A stretch of 64,000 nucleotides of DNA, taken from NCBI GenBank assembly GCA_021234155.1, contig JAJEKV010000083.1, forward strand, positions 524,332-588,331, written 5' to 3'. This stretch comes from Isoetes taiwanensis (lineage: Eukaryota > Streptophyta > Lycopodiopsida > Isoetales > Isoetaceae). Within the stretch, counting starts at the first letter, position 1. Each line of letters opens with the position of its first letter. Of the stretch, positions 13,291 through 25,100 are shown piece after piece. The notes under the pieces were generated by a model. It ran no database searches. It was not told where the DNA came from and saw only the letters and a list, made by a program, of their open reading frames with translations. A program made the position numbers and the translations under genes.

Positions 13291-13990
13291 GGCTTGACAG
13301 GAAAAAATTAAGCATACTATATATTTTTCATAAAAATAATTTAGCTATTTGCAAAATTTTCTGATATTTTGATATTAATTTGGCTAAGTTACTATTATTA
13401 ATACATTTATATATATTTGGCCGTGAAACTTTTTTGAATTATATATAACTTTTAGCGTATTTTTAGTTGGAAAAATAGTAACATACGGTACAAATAATAA
13501 TTAACAATCAAGGAACATACAATAATGTGAAACTGCTGAGAAGCTCACAACATAACCTGCGTCCATAGATGAACTACATTGATGTAGCGTCTTTGTAGAT
13601 ATAGCGATCAAATTGCACCTACCCACATGAAAGGAAGATGTTATACAACCAACTTGGGCATCTAAGGTTATTAGCGCATCTCCTCTCTGAGTTCCTTTGA
13701 GATGCATATGTGGTATATATATAATAGAAATTCATAGTTTGAAAAACTCTTATCATTGATGATGGTAGGTGGGGATATGTAAAATTATAATAAGAATTCA
13801 ATTTTGTTTGGCTCTTCGGCAATTTAATATATAAATATTATAAATACAAAAGAAAGGCTAATGCACTTTTCTTTTACAAGAAAGAGGAAAAATAGTTTTG
13901 GCTAATCATAAAAATAATGGAGTACTTGTTTTAACTGTGGCTATTTTTGCTTTTTAAAAAGAAATCTCTCTTCATAAATTCGTATAAAAG
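13291..13990. repeat. Dispersed repeat, copy 1 (partner 47,876-48,608)
   Basis: About 700 bp collinear with 47,876-48,608, beginning near ACAGGAAAAAATTAAGCATACTAT and ending near AAAAAGAAATCTCTCTTCAT. It is AT-rich. Both copies keep a minus-strand stretch reading LDAQVGCITSSF then GRCNLIAIST, which may be a coding relic or simply unmutated. The family is unknown; there are no terminal inverted repeats that I can see. Confidence 0.8.
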
Positions 13991-14883
13991 TACTTTAGAC
14001 TAAAAATGCATGCATTTAAACATATAGTAGTGTTTTCTGGCCTTTCATATATACAACATCAATGCTAAAGCCTGGTAAACTTTTAAAAAATATTCAATAG
14101 CCTTAAAGTGGTGAAGCTGATTTCTAACCACGATTACATGGTTTTAACATCCAAAACTTGCATAAATACATGTAATAGGCATGGTACAGTGATGCTGAAG
14201 CTTACTTCAACTTTGGACCATTACTTGAAGCATTGATTCTTTTACTTGGCAATGGTGGTGACATGAAATATTGCATGCGACGTATACTTAAGAAAATCTT
14301 CTATAAGCTGGACCTTTAGGTGGTGCATCAATGATGTGCTGTTTGCGGTGTGGCACGAGGTAATCGTTTACACCTTGTGCATATGCTTTGTGGTATCTTA
14401 AAGCTGCCATTGTATTCTCCACTTGTCAAAAAGTAAAAAGCGTTGCAAAATGGCAATTTGGAAAAGGCAGATTCCCTCTATTTTTGAAGAAGAAATCAAA
14501 TCCATCTATTATACTTTTTTATTTCTTCGTTCGTGCAATGCTGCGGCCTTAGTTCTTACAGTGCTCCTAGCGGTACATGGGCAAAAGTGAATTTATTCCA
14601 CGGATAGCAGAAGTTTTTAATATATCTTGTCAAACTGAGATACCCATCGAAAACTTCTGCATCGGCTGCAAGGCGTTTATGAATAAGCTTAAGCGGGCAA
14701 TACAAATCGCAGCTGAATTGCACCAAGCTTGACTTTTGCCTAAAGGGCCAGATGAAGCGTTATTATATTGCAAAGCCAAATTCACAACACAATGAGCGGG
14801 TTTAAAATCGGATATATAAATACAATGACTGGTTTGGAGAATAAAACATATTTGGCAAATAAAAATCTGCGTGCAGGTAATTA
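13991..14883. other. Gene-free stretch
   Basis: AT-rich. The minus-strand open frame at 14,630-14,890 has no recognisable domain. Confidence 0.4.
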
Positions 14884-15440
14884 GCAACACATGAATCCGG
14901 CTATTATGAGGAAAGTCAAATAGAGTTGAAGTGCGAGAAGAGCAAAAACAAAAGCGGGACTGGAGCGGAAATGGGAGGAATGCAAGAGGTTAGAAGAAGC
15001 GAAATAAATACGACAGGGTACGGCATCATCGCACAGGAAGAAATGAGAAATGAAACAAAATCCAAACACGGCAAAACAGCGTTGGAAAGGCAGGGAAGGT
15101 TTTCTTGGGATACTCTTTGCTCCAACCCGTACATTGTATTGAACCCATGAAGAAATAAGGTGATGCACATCTAACCATGGTGGAAAGACCACGGTGGAAA
15201 GCTTGCAGGCTGGACAAAAGAAAAGATGTAGCGAACATCAAGAAGCTGAAGGTAGTCGCGGGAGCATATGCTGCGGTTTTGCTAGTATGCGCCATTGATA
15301 ATTGCTTATCATCCTCTTTGAAGCTTTATAAATGCGAGTAAAAGTCAATGGATGCCCAAAGAATGTAGCTATATCACACCAGAAGTGCAAAACACCGCAA
15401 AAGATGGAAGCATTCAAATGCTACTCTCAGTTGATCTTTG
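14884..15440 (+). repeat. Large direct repeat, unit 1
   Basis: Collinear with 15,625-16,060. Shared words include ACACATGAATC, AATAGAGTTGAAGTGCGA, AAAACAAAAGC, GAACCCATGAAGAAAT, GGTGATGCA and TCAGTTGATCTTTGGAAG. Overlapping open frames on the minus strand (14,881-15,295) come from this repeat and are not conserved as frames in unit 2, so I do not call them genes. Confidence 0.8.
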
Positions 15441-15624
15441 GAAGAAAGGCCTGCATGAAGCACGCACAAAAAGACGTTTATGAATATATTGCAAAGCTTA
15501 AATTCACCTTTGTCGAAGCAAGGACTTCTTCAAAATCGAATATTTGTCCTAATAGGGGCTAGATTTTGCGACCGAAAAGCATATTGTTGATAAAGATGCA
15601 AATTTTTGGAGATAAGTAGCGCTT

Positions 15625-16060
15625 ACACATGAATCTGACTATTAGATGAGGAAAGTCCAAATAGAGTTGAAGTGCGAAGAAGCCAAAAACAAAAGCCTGG
15701 GACTAACAAGCCCGAAATGGGGAGGAATGCAAAGAGGTTAAAAGCGTAAGGCTAAAATCAAGGGTACATGTCTTGCGGGAAGAAATGAAAATGAAACAAA
15801 AAATCAAACACATAGCAGCGTTAGAAGAGCGAAGAGGTTTTTCTTGGGATCACTCTTTGCTCAACTTCATTACATTGTTTTGAACCCATGAAGAAATGGT
15901 GATGCATCTAGCCATGTGGTGGAAGCCCAGGCCATGGTAGAAAACACCATAGGCCCGGACGAAAAAACTATATGCGCAAATTGCGAAATTTTGCAAAAGA
16001 TGGTATCTGGAGTCCTTACGCAGGATCAAATGCTACTCAGTTGATCTTTGGAAGCTGACG
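15625..16060 (+). repeat. Large direct repeat, unit 2
   Basis: Second copy of the 14,884 unit, shorter because of internal deletions, offset by about 740 bp. Both units share an end block with CAGTTGATCTTTGGAAG. A tandem duplication inside an older repeat is the simplest reading. Confidence 0.8.
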
Positions 16061-18139
16061 TAACAAATGGCAAACGTTTCCTTTGTTATGGATAATGTTC
16101 TCTGAGGCCATTACATTGCAAGATTTCCTTTTCCTTCTTGTGATGCTTTGTGGCCGGATGACATAGATGGGAGGTATGGCCATCTCCACGGAACCTAATC
16201 CTCATATCCACCTTTAGCAAAACTAAAGTGGCAATAAGGGCTCCCGAAGCCCTTTATGAAATCTTAGGCTCCACCTTAGGTTCCAGTATAGCGTGATTTG
16301 TTTTGATTAATACGTAGTGGATCACGAAGGCCCCATTTGATGCGTAGCGGCCTAGGCAGCGAGGGGAAAAAATCTCAGCTAAGCAAGGAGAGAGCGCGCA
16401 TGCGGCGTTACATGTAGCGTTCGAACCGCGGAAATCAAACCCCTCCCGTGAAGATACTGATTTACCAGCCAGTTAGGCGTCAAGTCAACATCCTTGACTT
16501 CATATATCCACGAGCTCCCTAATGGCAAATCTAGAACCGCAATTAAAACAGCGTCTCACGAACACCTCGAGGAGTCCCGATCTCTTACAATCCCGGTGCA
16601 CGCAGCGGATACGTTTCCTCGGAAATATCTGAAGTCGTTTAGCCTTCTTCACGTTTTGCCACGAATGCTCGGCCTTCACGGAAATGTCGTGCAGTAGATC
16701 TATGACGATGGATCCCTTAGAATATTAAACCCTTCTCTCTTGCAGGTCAAACATCTTTTGCTTCATATACATTGCGCACAATCCTTCCTATACGCCTTTA
16801 GCAAGCAATTTAAAGCTGCAATAACAAACAATTAAATAAAAGATTTAAAAAAAGGGCTATAAACAATACACGCGTAGGGAAACATTGTACCATCTTTTTA
16901 CGACACTGCTGATAGAAATCTCACTAGCATCTCATTCAACTCAACGTGAGTATATCCTCAAGGAGTGGGTGGAAATGGAATCAATCTATGAACTTGGCTG
17001 TCACCCATGACAAATTTTTAAGCCAAGCATCAAGTTTACCTCATACTGATTGATACATTTGCTTGATCTATCCTTCCACCCTTACCTTCATCTAACATTC
17101 CAAATAAATGCAAATTCTTTGGACTTACCCTTACTTGAATCTGGTTTTCAATAAAATTCATTAAACCATGGCAAATGTTCAACATCTTTTATGAGCTTAT
17201 ACACGGTACTGCTGCGAGGATTTGGCGTCTCAATTAAGTGATCGGCCGCGAGATAGTTTCATCTTAAGTAACTATAGGGACACGGGAATTTCGTGGATTT
17301 AGGTGTCGATTTTTTAAGTAACTTTAGGTCTAGAATTTTTGGTGCGATTAGCTGGCCCAGCCAAAGCAGACTTTAAACCCTGACTTTGCGAACAGCTAGA
17401 ACCGCGGCAATACATGGGAACGGGGCTTTTACCCAAAATGAGCTTTCTTAGGAACAAGACTTTTATGCGGTCAGAGCAAGATCATGCTTCTTGTGGATTT
17501 GAAACTTCTGTATTTCGGCTCCAAAAGGAAATTTAGGGAAAGAAAAGAGAGTTATCCCTTGCGAACCCGAGGCTTCATGTAGTAGTCCTTTTCCTTTTGT
17601 TTTATTTAGGTTTTCTTAGATGATGTTGCTACTCCGTTGCTTTCCTTTTCCATGCAAATCTACATTATAGAGTATTAGACTGGATTTTCCCATTATTTAC
17701 CTTTGACGTTCTTGTCCTTGATTCATTCTTCAAATTTGAGCGGATACGCTTGATTGCATCTACAAATCTCAAAGATCGAGCGAATCCTGAAATCACGAAC
17801 CACGGATCACGGGATTACATAGGAAATTTCTAGGTCCCCTAAAGGTTACGGCGGGAAACGTAAGCTCGTGAGAGTTTCTGGAAGAAACCTATAGCTGGCT
17901 CTTTCAGTGGCTGCCCAGTGCTTCGAGAAAACCTCTGCTACATGAAGATTCCCCTTCCAATCAGTATCCATCCAAGAGTAACTCATCTCCTAAAAGGAAT
18001 GAAGGGTGATACTCACACAAAGGTAGGTAACTTTGAATTCTGAGGAAAGAACAAACAAGTAGGCATGGTGTCGTCAAGCGACAAAAGTTTGATCTTTTAG
18101 TGGATCAAAAGATAGAAAGAGGCATTTTTTCACTATATA
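16061..18139. other. Gene-free stretch
   Basis: No recognisable protein, RNA gene or repeat pair. The open frame at 16,494-16,697 (plus) is unremarkable. Confidence 0.4.
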
Positions 18140-18415
18140 GTGAATGCAAATATTTTCCTATGCTTAGATGGCAGCTATAAAAAGTGGACGCTGAATATAA
18201 GCAAAGGCCAGACATGGAAGTCCATAATTGAAGGAGGGGCAAGTTTGAGAAGGAACGTAAACTTATTTCCCATTATCTTCCCTTGCAACAAGAGCACGTT
18301 TCCCTACACACATACCATTGGTTGCGCTACAACCCGCCGGAAGAAGATTGGGTTAGTCTTTGAGGAAGCTTCGCTGAAGAATGATAGGCTTTTAATGTTG
18401 ACCGCTCCGGAATGA
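18140..18415 (+). CDS. Hypothetical open frame, 91 residues
   Basis: I do not recognise this protein. It is basic and hydrophilic with a CNKSTFPYTHTIGC segment followed by TTRRKK. No domain, signal peptide or membrane segment is obvious, and there is no matching gene context. It sits just upstream of a strong inverted repeat (18,470-18,520), so it may belong to a transposon remnant. It could equally be a chance frame. Confidence 0.2.
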   Translation: MNANIFLCLDGSYKKWTLNISKGQTWKSIIEGGASLRRNVNLFPIIFPCNKSTFPYTHTIGCATTRRKKIGLVFEEASLKNDRLLMLTAPE

Positions 18416-18469
18416 ATGGCGAGCTTACTTCCTTTAAACTTGAGGATCCAATGGCTTTGGAATAGTATC

Positions 18470-18520
18470 ATGACAATAGAAAATAAAAACCTTTTGTGCG
18501 AAGGTTTTATTTTCTATCAT
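18470..18520. repeat. Inverted repeat (hairpin), about 20-bp arms
   Basis: The left arm ATGACAATAGAAAATAAAAA continues with CCTT; the right arm is AAGGTTTTATTTTCTATCAT. The loop is about 8 nt (TTGTGCG region). Pairing is near perfect apart from one extra A and a single mismatch. It could be a MITE-like foldback or a transcribed hairpin. No target duplication was identified. Confidence 0.8.
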
Positions 18521-20058
18521 AATAGCGATAACTGGAATTCAAAGTTTTGGAAAGTGCTAGACTTAATGATGTTGTGATTTACCTCTGATTAATAATAACT
18601 GCGATTAGAGTTAGTGTCATTTGTGGTTTCATAACTACAAAAAAAAATTATTGTAGTGTTTAAAGTCTTGGACTTGGTATTGGTTTTACTGCTTATGTTA
18701 AAGTTTGAGGCTCCTTCCTGTGATTTGGTAAGAGATCTTTTTTATAGAAATTCTCGGCATCTACCATCATGGAAACTTTATTTATGTATCATGGACTTAA
18801 TACATCAAAAGTTCTGCGAGAAGCTAATGTTTATGGTGTTGTTTAGGAAGGCAATTTTTATAAGAAGAATAATAGATTTAAAGTATTTATTTAAGAAGGC
18901 AATGCGTCATAAGAAGAGAATAGATCAAACTATTTGTGGTGTGTAGCTTACTAAAAGGCAAAATAGCATAAAGTGTTAATTATACAAGTATTAAATGAAA
19001 GACATTGAACCATAAACTTTAAAGACATTGAAGTTACCTTTTTGTAAATCCCTCAAATCAAGTCACGAACTTGTACATACGTACCTTGAACTCCAAACTA
19101 CTTGAACTTAGAAATCTTCAAAAATGGTAAATCGGGGAGCTCGGGTCATAAATGTAGCAACCTGCGGATACTCTAACTTCGGCAACAACGCCGAGTGGTG
19201 AGATACCAAAAGGCATGGCAAATACGGAACCGAGAAGCAGCAAGTTGAGATCTGCCAAACTTGACAAGAAGTCATAAATCACGGTAGCTAAGGCCTTCAG
19301 AAATCAGCGAAGCTCAAAACAAATTAGAACTTGTATCTCTTCAAAAAATTAATAAATCTGACACCTCGGATATCATAAATCCGGCAAGTTGAGACCTCTA
19401 AAGCGCGTGAACCTTCAAAGTCGTCAATAACTTGTGGCCCGAGCAAAAACTTGTGGCAGAGCAACTTGGGGCTCCAAAGGTGACAAGAAATGCGTAAATC
19501 TGGCGGATAAAACATCCAAAATTAAGCCAGAACCTCCCTACGTCGGCGATGTAAACTTCCAAAACGTCACCAAAATCAACAAAAGCACGACAAAATCCAG
19601 CCCACACTTACCCACCATAGCTACACAAGCCTAAATTTCTGCGGCTCGGAAACTACATGCAGGCGCCATCGTAGAAACTTAAAACCATAGTACATGAGGA
19701 GGAAAAGGGAAGAAAATATGAGAGAGGAAAAAAAAATTAAATATGCCTTATAAGCGAATTTTCTTGGTGGCGGTTTACAACTGGTAGCCGTTGAGGATCT
19801 CGGGGTTTCGTGAGTAGCGGCTGACGGCGCCAGCTCAAACTTTCCCAGAGATAAGGCGGTTATAACACATGATGTACCACAGCATTTATCACAACAAATA
19901 CCTAACATTTAGTCTGTACATTCACGATCATTGGCACCTCAGCGAAAAGAATTTTGCAGTACCTTTGAGATACTTCCACTTAGGCATTCTTTTACTCCGC
20001 AGGTAATCATTCCCACTCTAAGTGCATTAGATTGATGCGGCCATAGCACAAATGCTAC
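18521..20058. other. Gene-poor stretch
   Basis: The plus-strand open frame at 18,656-18,946 (96 residues, hydrophobic start then basic) is unassigned. About 19,060-19,600 repeats words such as AACTTGT(G)G and CTTCAAA loosely. Nothing firm. Confidence 0.35.
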
Positions 20059-20477
20059 ATGATCATTCTACCACAAATTCTTTGTTTTATATTTTATGGT
20101 GCCATTGTTGGTTGGAGTCTCTCTCTAGCGAACCCTTTGTTGCCATATCCTCAGCTGAAGGCGAATACTTGGCTACATCTCATGGAGCTAACCCGACATC
20201 AAGTTCTCCAATGCGCTTGCGAACTTCTTAATAATTCACGGCACCCATCACCATTTTGGATGGACAGCAAAAGTGCTATCGGGATGGCTGATTACACCCG
20301 GCTTATCTATCATGCACACATCACATTCCAATTCGTTATCATTATGTGGTTGGCAGGATTGAAGAAGGGTTCATTTGTCTTTTCTTATTTACCTATCAGA
20401 TCTTCCACTAAGGCACTTGAGAGTCAAATTTGAGCAATTTGTTGCAACTCTTAGTATCTATCACTCTTTCAAGGGAA
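20059..20477 (+). pseudogene. Ty1/copia polyprotein remnant, RNase H C-terminus
   Basis: Copia RNase H removes the RNA strand during reverse transcription and lies at the C-terminus of Pol. Across shifted frames I see SAEGEYLATSHGAN (copia SSTEAEYMAL block), MDSKSAIGMA (CDNQSAI block with an active-site aspartate), and HHIPIRYHYV followed by an EEG-I stretch (the KHIDIRYHF block). Then comes LPIRSSTKAL (the DIFTKAL block), ending in a YHSFKGNVD-like tail. All are in the right order with usual spacing. Single-base frameshifts break it into at least three frames. The 3' LTR starts immediately after. Confidence 0.8.
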
Positions 20478-21062
20478 TGTTGATATGTGTCTCGAGATAG
20501 ACACATATAAAATTATTTCCTTTGGTTTATACTTTATTTATGCAAGTCATTTGCTTTGATATGAAGCCCGGTGCAAGCACTCTCATGATTATCTATATAT
20601 TTTTGGAAGAGGTAATTTTCCACTTGGCACGAAAATTTGGCGGTGAGGCCTCTGGCGGCCGCCGAGGGAGGCGGAGTGGTAGAAGCGGAGCTCTGGCGGC
20701 GCCTTGCATGGCTGGCGGCTTCCATGAAAGCCCTGCATGAAAATGGCCAGTAAACGAGGGCAGATTGGCCCACGATCTTTTCGTGAACTCGGTAGCCCTT
20801 CCTTGTAGCGCCCTTGAGGAAGAGTGAAGCCAAAGGAAATACGTCGCGTGGAAGGTGCACCATCAGTGAATCGAGTGCGTTTTTGCTCTGAAAAGATGAG
20901 TCGTTTGGGGCGAAATTTCCAAAGGCCCTGTTTTTGTGTATATATTTATATTGTATTACACAATAATATCAAGATATCATTTCATAAATCTCTTGTTTGC
21001 CTCAATCCGTCTCCGCTGTTTGCAAACATTCACAAATCGACATGTATTTGTAAGATATATTA
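20478..21062 (+). mobile_element. Copia 3' LTR (start clear, end approximate)
   Basis: The boundary AAGGGAA/TGTTGATATGTGTCTC directly follows the RNase H remnant, as expected for a polypurine tract and a copia LTR beginning TGTTGA. A perfect 9-bp hairpin lies just inside (TATGTGTCT at 20,484-20,492 with AGACACATA at 20,499-20,507). A TATATATTT box occurs at about 20,595. The 3' end was placed where plant-leader-like sequence stops and is only a guess, since no second LTR copy was found. Confidence 0.5.
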
Positions 21063-23140
21063 AGTAGGAAACTTGCGGATATTGAACATTATCCTTTTGC
21101 CTTTTTGGATTGGTTTTGCATCTTAATAATATACTTTAGTAGAGGTGATTTTATAAGCAGCGTGACACACTTGCATTTTCTTGTATCTTGTGAAATACTC
21201 TCTTTGGCAATTTTCTATCAAACTACACATACACAAGCTAACATGTTATGGCAGGAAATCCTCGATCCACAAACTAAGCAAGGTTGCAAATTAAGCGGGA
21301 GTGTTGCGGCACTCGTTTGAAAAGGTCCTTTAGAAAAACCGCGTCATTCTAAAAGAGTAGGCTTTTAAGAGAGTTTAAAGTTTCGGGGTATTATCAGTTT
21401 TTGGGCCTAGTTTTGGGGTATTTTGGACGACTTTAGTTTTTGGAGTGAAGCCGCGTGAAAATAGCAAAAGGGTGAGACATGAGTACAAAATTATTTGTAG
21501 GTGGATGTACAAAAAACACAAATTTAGTAAAATAACAATAATAATTTCTTTCTTGTTTTTGTTACGTATTAATGGCAATCAATAATAAATATGAGTAATT
21601 AACCTGACAAAAATTAATTGAGAGATTTCAATTGTAGTCTTCTTGTTTTTCTTATTTGCTCTCTGCTTGGTGGGTTTGTATCTTCTCCGCAGATTTTACG
21701 GTGGCAAACTAGGTGTGGGTAGTTGATTAGGTATGGTAGCAAGAGCTACTTCTTTCAACTCTGCGTAAGCCTTACGTCATCTAAGGGCTTATGTAAGGGA
21801 GGTACGTATTCCAGATGATGTCATCTTAGCAAAATCGAATTAGACTTTGCCTAACTCTTGATTCTAGATGCGGTATTGGGGAGTTGGTAAAAGCGGAGAA
21901 AGAATCTCATTTAGCGGCGACCTCCTTATCAATATCGAAATTGCTACCTGATTCGGCCCTTTTTGATTACCTGGCAATAGTTGTACGAGCGAGAAAAGTA
22001 AGTCGAGGCACAAATCTGGACGTGAGAACATGTCCGGAAGATTGTTGTCCTTCGTAACCCCGATGGTGATTCACTATTCTTCCCTTGTGCACTAGGGTCA
22101 TGCGGCTTACTGCCAAAACGCTGGAAACTCTAACACGTTAAAGAAGAAGTTGACCTTGGCTAGCACGTGTTTGAAGTGTTCCATTGTCGTTTTACATCAA
22201 AACTCAATAAAGCGGCGTGGAGATGACTTTACTCAGCAGTCTAGGGCCTCAAAGCCATGGTAATTTATATTTGTTTTATACCTTAAGACAAAAAAAAGAA
22301 AAAGAGGATTTAAGTGCAGTAGAAGGAAGCGTGTCGAGATAGAAACTCAATGCTCGCGAGTGTTACTAAAGAACTTAAAAAACAAATATAAGGACATACT
22401 TACCAAACCATATTTCCTGCTGGGGTTAGCTAGGGAGCAAAATGATTCTTAAAACGGCTTCCCACAAGGCGGATTGCATGCTTAGCGAGTGAAATCGATA
22501 ACCTCCCGATATTTCGTGGTATCGCGCTTTATCTTGAGTAGAAGCGAAAGCGGTAAACTTCGAGTTTTTAAATGGCTGGTCATCATGCTTGTTTGTCTTT
22601 GGCAAGTCCATAAGGAAGGTCGGCTACTACCAAAGGTAAAATCTTGGGGCTTTGTTGTTGGCCCGATTTAGATTTGCAATCACTTGAGTGTATTATCGAT
22701 GAAAGGACGACTTTGATCAAACATGGTAAAAGCGTTAGTACTTTCCCGGGCTCATTATCCAAAAACACGCTGTCATAGCGTCCCTACTCTTCTTGTATTT
22801 GTCCTTACAAGATGCATAAACCCTCCAGAAGCGGATCCTTATTTTTCTTTTACTCTTACTTAAAAAAGTCGTCTTTGTAACACGAGAAACAAAAAGCAAA
22901 AACTCCTCGGCATACCGGTACCCAAAATTGAGGGTATTAAGATTATCCTTTTGTCAGGGGATTGCGATGGGGTAAAGTTCTTTACATCTGTCCCGGTACA
23001 TCGATGTTAAGTTGTTCCATCAAGCATGTTTGACATGCGTGACATTTTTAATTTATTAAAACAAATCCACAATGAGAGAAAGTTAACTAGAAGGAAAACA
23101 TAAAGAAGAAAGCGGCTTCTCAAAGTTTGGCTGGAAATAG
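21063..23140. other. Gene-free stretch
   Basis: No recognisable protein. A short imperfect repeat of TTTTGGGGTATTTT-type words occurs at about 21,380-21,440. A broken TE interior is likely but cannot be shown. Confidence 0.35.
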
Positions 23141-23313
23141 AAAGTGTATTAGGATATACATTGGGTACGTAGGCGTGCAAGCCAAAGTGTATTCAGGATA
23201 CACTTTGAAACTGCCTGAAACCAATGTATTGAATACACTTTTGGCTAGCGATGTCGGGGAAGCCAAAGTGATAGAGCACCGCGTTAAAGCCAAAGTGTAT
23301 TACGGAATACACT
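23141..23313. repeat. Cluster of palindromic repeats, locus 1
   Basis: Four to five degenerate copies of a palindrome with half-site GCCAAAGTGTATTC: about 23,141-23,165, 23,180-23,207, 23,222-23,245 (inverted half), 23,261-23,275 (half site) and 23,288-23,312. Core words are AAAGTGTATT and (G)AATACACTTT. The same palindrome occurs in better-preserved form at 45,281-45,400. Repeated palindromes of this size are typical of transposase or replication-protein binding sites; which applies here is unknown. Confidence 0.8.
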
Positions 23314-23545
23314 ACGTCCCAACCTAGAAAAGCGAAAGAATGTTACTGTAGTTCTTGCTTGTGCGGCTCAGCGGACATTTCTTCAAGAGTGAATTCTTTG
23401 TCCCACAGCCACCATGAGTAGCCTTTGAGTATATGCAGTCTGTAAAGCCACGCATTTCTCTCCACTGATTATATGGTCATTTCCTTCTTGGGGCGTCGAG
23501 ATCCCTTTCTTTTTCGGTATCTTTCCTAGTTCACCACGTTCAAAC

Positions 23546-23977
23546 ATGCTAAAATATACCGTTTCACGAGTCCCATATCTTACTTGTTGTGCTGATAATA
23601 GGTGCAGGAGGTTCGAGCGTATTCAAAATACAAAAACTTATACTAGCAGTCTCACGAGGCTAGTTAAACCATTGTCATGTGGTATGAGGCTGCCTTTTGT
23701 TAGCTGCGTACTTGGCGGCCTCCTGACACCACCTTCCTTTAGTTCAAAGTATGCTGGTTTGCTAAATCTTCTCCATATTTTCTTTAAATATAATGTATTC
23801 CCTACGCATGAACCTGATTTTGTCAGCGAGCTCATTTTAAGCTTATATTACGTTAACCGGCATTATCGCGTGTTAGCAGCGATCTTAAGCTTCTTCATTT
23901 GTCGGGGCCTTGATGAAAAGCGGCGAGATTTTGCCTCTCCCTTATACAAAATGCCTCCTTGGCTTTTAAAAGCGTAG
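23546..23977 (+). CDS. Hypothetical open frame, 143 residues
   Basis: The longest non-repetitive open frame in this region and unrecognised. It has a cysteine/arginine-rich N-terminal part (CCADNRCRRFER) and hydrophobic stretches (for example SELILSLYYVNRHYRVLAAI). It begins 230 bp after the locus-1 palindrome cluster on the plus strand, mirroring the plus-strand frame that follows the palindromes at 45 kb, but I see no sequence similarity between the two proteins. A minus-strand retroelement interior belonging to the LTR at 24,397 could also lie here, in which case this frame would be chance. Confidence 0.25.
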   Translation: MLKYTVSRVPYLTCCADNRCRRFERIQNTKTYTSSLTRLVKPLSCGMRLPFVSCVLGGLLTPPSFSSKYAGLLNLLHIFFKYNVFPTHEPDFVSELILSLYYVNRHYRVLAAILSFFICRGLDEKRRDFASPLYKMPPWLLKA

Positions 23978-24396
23978 ATTTGCAAGGACATAGTGCATAT
24001 AAGTGTACGCATTTTCACATGCGTAGTCCTTAGGTTGTGCATTCGCGTTTGTCAACAAACGACAATTGGGAACAGCGTGGGCATTGAAGTTGCTCTTATC
24101 CTTGATTCCTTAGCGGTCGGCATATATTTTCCGAACACGGAAGAGCGTTCACCATCTTCATTTTAGGTGGCAACCTCATGGGAGATTCTTGGCAAATAAA
24201 TCACACCTTGCACATATTTTGGTTTATTTCTTCCATCCTCTCTCACGATGTCTTGTCCACTTTCTTTTCCTTAATAGCGGCAAGGTGCCTTGCCCTTTCC
24301 TTCTTCTTCTTTGGGTACGCTCCCTCGGGGAATTTCTGTACTACAATCTCACGCACTGCGTTTCTTGGCTCTTTGCCGCAACATGCCTCTTGGCGG

Positions 24397-25100
24397 TGTA
24401 GCGTCCCCTACTCACTCTGGTGCACTCCGCAGGTATACAAGCCGAGGAGTTCATCCCCCATACCAGCTCCATCTTACGTCTCTGGGACCCTCCACATATC
24501 GCTGCAGCATGATGAGTTCAGTGGGAAGAATGAAGGGGTCATTTATCTTCCTGAGGGCCTACCTAGCTCTTGAGCGTAAACATACATGTCGGTATACAAC
24601 ATCAACAACACATATAACCATCTCGAAGGATGGCCCATCACCTCTCTGCATAGACAAAGATCCCGATTACATCACATGGGGAATCCTACCCAAGGCTGGA
24701 GACTCAGGGATGTTGGCCTGGGTCTCCGAGGTCATTGCGGGGCAATTCATAAATGGATTTGGGTGGCATAAAACATGGCAAGGGTTATCCACTCATCCGC
24801 CCCTCTGTGCACACTTGCGAGTAAATTTGAAAGTGTTGGGACTTTGGCCGTAGCAGCGGTGCATAGCCAAAGGGCTATTCACGATTACATCTCAGGTAGA
24901 TGGGGCGGTAGGGATCACTCCTCTAGAAGTCTACATCTTTGACTCGAGGTGACTAGAGGGCCGCGCCCTTGTTCATTGAACTGGAAAGTGAACACCCTTC
25001 TGGTGTCGAGCCCATGCCTTACTTGCCTGAGTGGAAGCCATTGAACCTAGTCTGGCCGTCGGTGGCCTTACACACGGAGGATGGTTCAAGAGTCGGAACA
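24397..25100 (-). mobile_element. Family A LTR, minus strand, 3' half
   Basis: The reverse complement aligns with the second half of the LTR at 46,147-47,720, ending with TGTAGCGTCCCCTACTC (equivalent to the reverse complement of GAGTAGGGGACGTCACA). Sequence just left of 24,397 resembles a decayed PBS and leader read on the minus strand, so this would be the 5' LTR of a minus-strand element whose interior lies to the left. The other half is at 37,712-38,572; the chromovirus inserted between them. Several short open frames here are shadows. Confidence 0.85.

Noticed and set aside
16340-16440. A possible tRNA gene around a GTTCGAACC word
   Set aside because: No acceptor stem or anticodon arm can be folded around the T-loop-like word.
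24290-24853. 187-residue plus-strand open frame
   Set aside because: It lies antisense across the family A LTR and crosses its end at 24,397, so it is a chance frame in LTR sequence.
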